Assembly (NCBI RefSeq): GCF_000445185.1
Contig: NZ_AVAF01000032.1
Coordinates: 23,932-87,931 of the forward strand
Source: Thermoanaerobacter sp. A7A
GTDB lineage: Bacteria > Bacillota > Thermoanaerobacteria > Thermoanaerobacterales > Thermoanaerobacteraceae
Length of the DNA: 64,000 nt
Direction: 5' to 3'
The notes under the pieces were generated by a model that was not told the origin of the DNA, did no database searches, and saw only the letters and a program-made list of their open reading frames with translations. The position numbers were made by a program, and so were the translations under genes. This document shows, piece by piece, positions 58,193 through 64,000 of the stretch (positions within the stretch are counted from its first letter, which is position 1; every line of letters starts with the position of its first letter).

Positions 58193-58903
58193 CTAAACAT
58201 CCAAAAGTCGGCAAAAATTCGCCCAAAAACGGGAAAAAACTTCCTGATTCTTTTCCCACAGCCTTTTTGTCTCCTCTTTAAGTTGAGCCACTGCTCCTGG
58301 TCCAGCAAAGTCTATAAGTTCTTCTTGATAAATCTCAGTCCAATAACTAACGATTATAGGTGTAACTTCTGGGTGAAATTGTAAAGCCCAGGCACAATCC
58401 TGATAAGCAAAAGCCTGGTTAGTACAAGTATCACCTTCTGCAAGGAGAACAGCCCCTTCAGGCAGTTCAAAAGTATCTCCATGCCATTGAAAAGCCCAAA
58501 ACTCTTCTGGCAAATCCCGGAAAAGAAAGGCCTTTTCCCCTGCTTCTGTCAAATGTATTTTATACCACCCAACTTCTTTTACCGGGTTAGGTTTAACTGT
58601 TGCTCCCAACGCCCTGGCAATAAGCTGTCCTCCTAAACATATTCCTAATACTGGTATTCGTCTTTCTATCGCATCGCGTATAAGTTCTTGTACTTGATAA
58701 AGATATGGGTACTTTTCTTCTTCGTATGCTCCCATTGGACCTCCCAATATTATCACAGCATTATAGTCAGCCACCGTTTTAGGTAAAATAGCTCCAGGTT
58801 GATTCATTACGCGAATATCTAACTTCCATCCTTTCTTCGAAAAAATTTCAGCTATAAGGCCTGGTCCTTCCTGACTTACATGTTGGATAATTAAAACTTG
58901 CAT
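58193..58903 (-). CDS. Class I glutamine amidotransferase-like protein
   Basis: A 236-residue stand-alone GATase1 domain similar to the glutaminase part of GMP synthase. The catalytic cysteine is in VLGICLGGQLIARALGA and the His-Glu pair in WALQFHPEV; ILGGPMGAYEE gives the oxyanion region. The partner that would use the ammonia is unknown, and some relatives hydrolyse gamma-glutamyl compounds. The ATG at 58903 has AAAGGAG. Its codon use is richer in GC than its neighbours, which suggests transfer. Confidence 0.88.
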   Translation of the reverse strand: MQVLIIQHVSQEGPGLIAEIFSKKGWKLDIRVMNQPGAILPKTVADYNAVIILGGPMGAYEEEKYPYLYQVQELIRDAIERRIPVLGICLGGQLIARALGATVKPNPVKEVGWYKIHLTEAGEKAFLFRDLPEEFWAFQWHGDTFELPEGAVLLAEGDTCTNQAFAYQDCAWALQFHPEVTPIIVSYWTEIYQEELIDFAGPGAVAQLKEETKRLWEKNQEVFSRFWANFCRLLDV

Positions 58904-58919
58904 TATCTCATCTCCTTTG

Positions 58920-59077
58920 CTAAACAATAGGATCAAGATTTTTACAAAGCTCAGAAATTGTAGATTTTGAAAATTCAGTATCACAGAGTTTATAAGTGAT
59001 TTCTTCAGCTTTTCGTGTAGATACTTCGTTAACCACCATCTTCATTAATGCCAATAAAAGAGCCTGTTTCTTTTAGA
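58920..59077 (-). pseudogene. IS256-family transposase fragment
   Basis: About 50 codons ending in TAG at 58920 read QALLLALMKMVVNEVSTRKA, then EEITYKLCDTEFSKSTISEL and CKNLDPIV, which resembles the N-terminal third of Mutator/IS256 transposases. The frame is closed by a stop at its 5' side and the rest is missing. The remaining sequence to 59178 shows nothing else recognised. Confidence 0.65.
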
Positions 59078-59178
59078 CATTTTTAGAGGGGTGCAAGAGG
59101 CAAGACAGACTATCTTTCATTTGTGTGGTGTTTTGGATGCCTGCTATTGCCTAATTGTAAGTATGGCTCCCCCAAACT

Positions 59179-59523
<345 letters not shown>

Positions 59524-59563
59524 TCACCCTTTTCAAATAAAATTTATCACAAAACCACCAAAC

Positions 59564-60904
59564 TTAGTTTACTGCCTCAGACTTCGTTACAAAGTCACCA
59601 TAAGCTGTCGCACCATGTTCTGCAACATCCAGACCTTCTACCTCTTCCTCTTCGGAAACTCGCAAACCGACTGTGAGTTTGATTATCGCAAAGAGAATAA
59701 ACGCTGTCACAGTAGTCCATACAAATGTTGAAGCAACCCCGGCAAGTTGGACCAAAAATTGCTTTATCCCTCCACCATAGAACAACCCTCCTTCTGTTGC
59801 AAAAAGCCCAACCATCAATGTCCCAAACGCACCGCAAACTCCATGTACCGATATTGCACCAACAGGATCGTCTATCTTGAGCTTTTTATCAATAAACTCA
59901 ACAGATATAACAACCAAGATTCCAGCAAGCCCACCTATTATTGCAGCACCCCATGTGCTCACCGACGCACACCCTGCTGTAATTGCAACAAGCCCAGCTA
60001 AAGCACCATTCAGTGTCATGCTAACATCGGGTTTTTTGTACTTTAGCCATGTATAAATCATCGCGAGGGTTGCACCCATTGCAGCTGCTAAATTGGTATT
60101 GACAGCAATATCGCCAATTTTGTCACTCATACCTGAAAGTGTTGAACCTGGGTTGAATCCAAACCATCCAAACCATAAAATGAAGGTACCAAGCGCTGCC
60201 AATGTTATGCTATGCCCTGGAATCGCATTGACCTTTCCGTCTTTTGTGTATTTCCCTATTCTTGGTCCAAGCATTTTTGCACCAATCAACGCTGCCCAAC
60301 CGCCAACAGAGTGAACAACAGTAGACCCTGCAAAGTCGATAAATCCTAATTTGCTCAACCATCCTCCTCCCCATGCCCAGTGTCCTACAACTGGATAGAT
60401 AATGAGTGAAATTACAGCACTATAAATGCAGTAAGCAACAAATTTTGTTCTTTCAGCCATAGCACCAGATACAATTGTTGCGGCTGTTGCTGCAAATACT
60501 GTCTGGAAAATTAAAAAGGACATCAAAGGAATTGAAAGCTCTAAATGTTCAAATGAATCACTGAAGAAAAACCCTGAGGTTCCTATAAATCCACCTGCAT
60601 CTTTTCCGAACATTATTGCAAATCCTACCAACCAGAACATAACTGAACCAATTGCAAAGTCCATTAGGTTTTTCATAACAATGTTGCTTGCATTCTTTGC
60701 TCTTGTGAACCCCGCTTCAACCATTGCAAACCCTGCTTGCATGAAGAACACCAAGAAAGCTGATACAAGTACCCAAACATTGTCAATAGCTGTTGCAACT
60801 TTTTCTGGTGTTATTTGGTCTGCTGCTTTTGCAGTGCAAATTCCACTCGTTACTACAAAAATTAAAATCATAAAGCTTAAAAATATTTTCTTTACCTTAT
60901 CCAT
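59564..60904 (-). CDS. amt: Ammonium transporter
   Basis: A 446-residue Amt channel with a cleavable signal-like start (VVTSGICTAKA) and eleven membrane helices. It has the family signature regions FMQAGFAMVEAGFTRAKNASNIVMKN, DFAGSTVVHSVGGWAALIGA (first pore histidine) and DPVGAISVHGVCGAFGTLMVGLFA (second pore histidine). The start is the ATG at 60904 behind GAGGAGG. It is followed by glnK, and its leader carries an attenuator-like hairpin shared with liv. Confidence 0.97.
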   Translation of the reverse strand: MDKVKKIFLSFMILIFVVTSGICTAKAADQITPEKVATAIDNVWVLVSAFLVFFMQAGFAMVEAGFTRAKNASNIVMKNLMDFAIGSVMFWLVGFAIMFGKDAGGFIGTSGFFFSDSFEHLELSIPLMSFLIFQTVFAATAATIVSGAMAERTKFVAYCIYSAVISLIIYPVVGHWAWGGGWLSKLGFIDFAGSTVVHSVGGWAALIGAKMLGPRIGKYTKDGKVNAIPGHSITLAALGTFILWFGWFGFNPGSTLSGMSDKIGDIAVNTNLAAAMGATLAMIYTWLKYKKPDVSMTLNGALAGLVAITAGCASVSTWGAAIIGGLAGILVVISVEFIDKKLKIDDPVGAISVHGVCGAFGTLMVGLFATEGGLFYGGGIKQFLVQLAGVASTFVWTTVTAFILFAIIKLTVGLRVSEEEEVEGLDVAEHGATAYGDFVTKSEAVN

Positions 60905-61093
60905 TTTTATAAACCTCCTCATAATTGAATTAAGTTTTAAGAAGACTTATAAACCATTAAGTACACCTACTTGCACCCCTCTTTTCAAATTTGAATTGAT
61001 TTGATGTGATAAAACGATCTACATGTTTTAAAAAGGTTTTTTAGGGAATAATATTTTTGTTATAGTTTGATAGAAATTTAAGGGTTAATGATT

Positions 61094-61140
61094 AAAAAAG
61101 GCAAAGACAACCTTTTTCTAAAGGCGCCTTTGCCTTTTTT
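61094..61140 (-). terminator. Attenuator hairpin in the amt leader with AAAGGC hexaloop alternative
   Basis: On the minus strand AAAAAAGGCAAAG pairs with CTTTGCCTTTTTT and ends in a T run. The 5' arm alone can fold as AAAGGC (61137-61132), hexaloop AAAGGC (61131-61126), GCCTTT (61125-61120). The upstream part matches the liv leader from a TGACA box through AAGTAAATAG to the hairpin. It may also serve as the glnN terminator. The rest of 60905-61093 holds no recognised signal. Confidence 0.75.
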
Positions 61141-61224
61141 TCTATTTACTTGTTTATTTTAATTACAATTGCTTTTTTCGTTTTGTCATTTGTACTTTAA
61201 AATATTAATAATCACTATAACAAG

Positions 61225-63324
61225 TTAAATATTAAATAACATGTCGGCATATGTTGGTAATGGCCACAATTCTGCATCTACGATGGTTTCGAGTTTATCG
61301 CCGATTTCTCTTAAAATGCCCATTTTTGCAAATACTACATCTCTGTAATAGCAAGCCTTGCTATAAGAATCACCATTCATATTTGAAGCTTCATTAACTG
61401 CATTTTCAAGTTCAGAGATGTTTTTCTTAAATTCACTCATTAGTGTAGAAACTTCTTCTAATAATTCAGTTTGTGCACTTATATCAGCATTTAGACCTGT
61501 TGCTTTTACAGAATTTATTGATTCTGCAATTTTTGTAGCAAAAGTTATTACAGCTGGGAGTATTTGTCGTTTTGCTATGTCTAACATTGTTAAAGCTTCA
61601 ATATTAATTGTTTTTATATAATTTTCAAGAGAAATCTCATATCGTGATTCAAGTTCAACTTTGCTTAAAACACCGTGTTTTTCCATGAGTTTGACATTCT
61701 TCTCTTTAATTAAAGCAGGAATAGCTTCAACTGTTGATCGAATATTTGGAAGTCCTCTTTTTTCTGCTTCTTTTACCCATTCTTCTGAATAACCATTCCC
61801 ATTAAATATAATTCTTTTGTGCTTCTTTACAATTTCCTTAAGCAACAGTTGCACTTCTTCATCAAAATTTGTGGCCTTTTCCAACCTATCCGCAATCTGA
61901 GATAGACTTTCAGCAACAATGGTGTTTAATATAAAATTAGCAGTTGCAATTGATGAAGAAGAACCAACCATTCTAAATTCAAATTTATTTCCTGTAAATG
62001 CGAATGGAGATGTTCTGTTTCTATCTGTAGAATCCTTTGGTAGTGCAGGAAGAGTTGATACACCTACTTTTAGTACTCCTCCTTGTTTTGAAGTTGTTGC
62101 ACCACCATTTTCGATTTGTTCAAGAATATCCGTAAGCTGTTCGCCAAGGAAGACTGATACAATTGCGGGCGGTGCCTCATTAGCACCAAGACGATGGTCA
62201 TTTCCTGGCGTTGCAGCAGCTACTCTGACCAAATCAGCGTATTCATCGATAGCTTTGATTACAGCACACAGGAATACTAAAAATTGTGCATTTTCGTGGG
62301 GTGTATGTCCCGGATCTAAGAGATTTTGACCATCGTCAGTGCTCATTGACCAATTAATGTGTTTACCGGAACCATTGACTCCTGCAAAAGGTTTTTCATG
62401 CAAAAGGCATACAAGTCCATGTCTTAAAGCAATTTTTTTCATTAGCTCCATTGTTAATTGATTATGATCTGATGCAATATTAGCTGTATTGTATACTGTA
62501 GCGAGTTCATGCTGAGCAGGAGCAACTTCATTATGCTTAGTTTTAGCAGGAATTCCTAATTTCCACAATTCTTCATCTAAATCTTTCATAAATGCTGATA
62601 TTCTTTCTTTGATAGAAGCAAAATAATGATCTTCCATTTCTTGACCTTTTGGCGATTTAGCACCAAATAGAGTCCTTCCTGTAAGTATAAGATCTTTACG
62701 CTTATCATACATCTTCTTGTCAATTAAGAAATATTCCTGTTCAGGTCCTACGGTTGTAATAACTTTTTTTGCTGTAGTATTACCAAATAATCTTAATACT
62801 CGAAGAGCTTGTTTTGATAAAGCTTCCATAGAACGCAGTAAAGGTATTTTTAAATCTAGCGCTTCGCCTGTATATGAGCAGAAAACGGTGGGGATATATA
62901 GCGTATCATCTTTTATAAAAGCGGGCGATGTACAATCCCATGCTGTATATCCTCTTGCTTCAAAGGTAGCCCTTAAACCACCTGATGGAAATGAAGAAGC
63001 ATCAGGTTCGCCTTTAATTAATTCTTTTCCTGAAAATTCAGTTATTACCCTACCATCTTGAGTAGGAAAAATGAAAGAATCCCGCTTTTCAGCAGTAATT
63101 CCAGTCAATGGCTGGAACCAATGCGTAAAATGAGTTGCTCCTTTCTCAATTGCCCAATCTTTCATTGCATTTGCTACAACTTCAGCAACTGCTGGTTCTA
63201 ATGGAATTCCCTCATCGATTGTTTTTCTTAAAGCTTTGTAAGTCGCCTTGGGAAGGCGTTCTCTCATGACTGAATCGTTAAAAACATTTGAACCAAAAAT
63301 GTCGCTTAAAGTACTCTGTGCCAT
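61225..63324 (-). CDS. glnN: Glutamine synthetase type III
   Basis: A 699-residue GSIII enzyme that makes glutamine from glutamate, ammonia and ATP. It has the family pattern [22 protein letters not shown] at the start, [14 protein letters not shown] (metal-binding glutamates), [37 protein letters not shown], and [18 protein letters not shown] with the ammonia-site histidine. The C-terminal helical part is long, as usual for GSIII. AGGAAGGAG lies before the ATG. Its own promoter and an attenuator-like hairpin lie upstream. Confidence 0.96.
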   Translation of the reverse strand: MAQSTLSDIFGSNVFNDSVMRERLPKATYKALRKTIDEGIPLEPAVAEVVANAMKDWAIEKGATHFTHWFQPLTGITAEKRDSFIFPTQDGRVITEFSGKELIKGEPDASSFPSGGLRATFEARGYTAWDCTSPAFIKDDTLYIPTVFCSYTGEALDLKIPLLRSMEALSKQALRVLRLFGNTTAKKVITTVGPEQEYFLIDKKMYDKRKDLILTGRTLFGAKSPKGQEMEDHYFASIKERISAFMKDLDEELWKLGIPAKTKHNEVAPAQHELATVYNTANIASDHNQLTMELMKKIALRHGLVCLLHEKPFAGVNGSGKHINWSMSTDDGQNLLDPGHTPHENAQFLVFLCAVIKAIDEYADLVRVAAATPGNDHRLGANEAPPAIVSVFLGEQLTDILEQIENGGATTSKQGGVLKVGVSTLPALPKDSTDRNRTSPFAFTGNKFEFRMVGSSSSIATANFILNTIVAESLSQIADRLEKATNFDEEVQLLLKEIVKKHKRIIFNGNGYSEEWVKEAEKRGLPNIRSTVEAIPALIKEKNVKLMEKHGVLSKVELESRYEISLENYIKTINIEALTMLDIAKRQILPAVITFATKIAESINSVKATGLNADISAQTELLEEVSTLMSEFKKNISELENAVNEASNMNGDSYSKACYYRDVVFAKMGILREIGDKLETIVDAELWPLPTYADMLFNI

Positions 63325-63402
63325 ATAAATCTCCTTCCTGTTTTATATTAATGTAATAAAACAATGATTAGGTAAAGTATAAAAGTAAAAATATTAAAAA
63401 TA

Positions 63403-63448
63403 AAACAAAGGCGTCATCTCTACAATACAAGATGAAACGCCTTTGTTT
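63403..63448 (-). terminator. Attenuator hairpin in the glnN leader with AAAGGC hexaloop alternative
   Basis: On the minus strand AAACAAAGGCGT plus CATC pairs with GATG plus ACGCCTTTGTTT and is followed by a T-rich tail. The alternative hairpin ATGAAAC, hexaloop AAAGGC, GTTTCAT (63451-63432) overlaps the terminator 5' arm, so only one can form. It lies between the promoter at 63507-63535 and the gene, the position expected of an attenuator. Confidence 0.8.
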
Positions 63449-63506
63449 CATTCACAAACTATTAAATTTTCATTCATATATAATTAATAATTCTCATGTT
63501 GATTTT

Positions 63507-63535
63507 ATAATAGCATATTTTTATTTTGATTTCAA
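63507..63535 (-). promoter_or_regulatory. Promoter of glnN
   Basis: TTGAAA (63535-63530), 17 bases and TATTAT (63512-63507) on the minus strand. It lies between tRNA-Lys and the leader hairpin, so glnN has a transcription start of its own. Confidence 0.7.
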
Positions 63536-63552
63536 GTACTTTTTTATTTGTC

Positions 63553-63628
<76 letters not shown>

Positions 63629-63665
63629 AGGTAAAATGTTATTATTTATTTAACTTTTTCTCCTC

Positions 63666-63742
63666 TGGTGCGCCCTGTAGGATTTGAACCCACGACCTCC
63701 AGGTTCGAAGCCTGTCACTCTATCCAACTGAGCTAAGGGCGC
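63666..63742 (-). tRNA. tRNA-Arg (anticodon TCG)
   Basis: Acceptor stem GCGCCCT/AGGGCGC, anticodon stem ACAGG/CCTGG around loop CTTCGAA, T loop GGTTCAAATCC, discriminator A and encoded CCA. Complete. Confidence 0.95.
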
Positions 63743-63756
63743 ATACATAATTAAAA

Positions 63757-63832
63757 TGGAGCGGACAACGAGACTCGAACTCGCGACCCTCACCTTGGCA
63801 AGGTGATGCTCTACCAACTGAGCTATGTCCGC
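63757..63832 (-). tRNA. tRNA-Gly (anticodon GCC)
   Basis: Acceptor stem GCGGACA/TGTCCGC, anticodon stem TCACC/GGTGA around loop TTGCCAA, T loop AGTTCGAGTCT, discriminator T and encoded CCA. Complete. Confidence 0.95.
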
Positions 63833-63839
63833 ATCTATA

Positions 63840-63911
63840 TGGTGCGGGAGAAGGGACTTGAACCCATATGCCACTTTAGGCACTAGAACCTGAATCCTTC
63901 ACTACACTCGC
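63840..63911 (-). pseudogene. Degenerate tRNA-Leu (CAG) lacking the D arm
   Basis: The anticodon loop TTCAGGT, the 3' anticodon strand TCTAG, the variable arm, T arm, acceptor 3' strand CTCCCGC, discriminator A and CCA are intact. The 5' side is not: the expected CTAGA before the loop is replaced by AAGGA, and only GCGAGTG plus nine bases stand where acceptor 5' strand and D arm should be. GCGAGTG can still pair at five of seven positions with the 3' strand. The predicted transcription start falls at its first base. Confidence 0.7.
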
Positions 63912-63917
63912 TATTTA

Positions 63918-63946
63918 ATTATAAATATTTTTATCTTTTTTGTCAA
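63918..63946 (-). promoter_or_regulatory. Consensus promoter of the tRNA cluster
   Basis: TTGACA (63946-63941), 17 bases and TATAAT (63923-63918) on the minus strand, an exact sigma-A consensus. It drives the degenerate tRNA-Leu followed by tRNA-Gly, tRNA-Arg and tRNA-Lys. No gene is visible in 63947-64000. Confidence 0.85.
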
Positions 63947-64000
63947 TAGGCTATTTTGTTATGATAGTGTCAAGATACTGTAGGATTTTTTTAAGACAAC

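Noticed and set aside
61225..63324. Type I glutamine synthetase (GlnA)
   Set aside because: At about 700 residues with GSIII-specific N- and C-terminal regions it is clearly type III.

Overview
The window looks like a piece of a low-GC, thermophilic, anaerobic Firmicute close to Thermoanaerobacter or Caldanaerobacter. This is inferred from the strong AT bias, the AGGAGG-type ribosome sites with frequent GTG and TTG starts, the F-type ATP synthase order, an iron-containing AdhA-like alcohol dehydrogenase, the hydrogenase maturase HydE and a type III glutamine synthetase. No 16S rRNA is present, so the genus is an inference.

Layout. 1-13.9 kb is a surface polysaccharide locus, all on the minus strand: UDP-glucose dehydrogenase, a UDP-glucuronate epimerase-like enzyme, four glycosyltransferases, a Wzy-like polymerase, an unrecognised membrane protein and a frameshifted lipid-linked sugar transferase. 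An OLD-family nuclease and an IS110 element with a highly structured 5' non-coding segment interrupt it. 14-17.6 kb holds an Rpn-type nuclease, an AAA-ATPase/PD-(D/E)XK protein and a possible structured RNA. 17.6-25.5 kb has a large O-antigen-ligase/TPR membrane protein, an NMT1-like ABC importer, NAD synthetase and an EamA exporter. 25.6-32.3 kb is the complete F1Fo ATP synthase operon behind an MpsC-domain gene. 32.5-38.7 kb is the housekeeping series tig-clpP-clpX-lon-engB. 38.8-39.3 kb has tRNA-Leu and a 5'-truncated tRNA-Lys. 39.4-44.5 kb is a livJHMGF importer whose arginine codon use differs from its neighbours. 44.7-49.3 kb has phoU and a TPP-riboswitch thiamine salvage operon with two thiM genes. 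49.4-51.4 kb has adhA and IS remnants. 51.7-57.8 kb has hydE and a five-gene modular glutamate synthase. 58.2-63.3 kb has a class I glutamine amidotransferase, glnK, amt and glnN. 63.5-63.9 kb is a tRNA cluster (Lys, Arg, Gly) headed by a degenerate tRNA-Leu.

How it fits together. The right third is a nitrogen-assimilation region: ammonium uptake (Amt/GlnK), glutamine synthetase, glutamate synthase and an amino-acid importer. The most interesting signal is a family of four terminator hairpins, three of them in the leaders of liv, amt and glnN. Each can refold into a small hairpin with the same hexaloop, AAAGGC, on two unrelated stems. That suggests an RNA-binding antiterminator, possibly of the ANTAR type (loop A1 and G4), controlling nitrogen genes. 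Two further unusual signals are the strong promoters placed directly in front of tRNA genes that lack normal 5' halves, and the bridge-RNA-like structure before the IS110 transposase.
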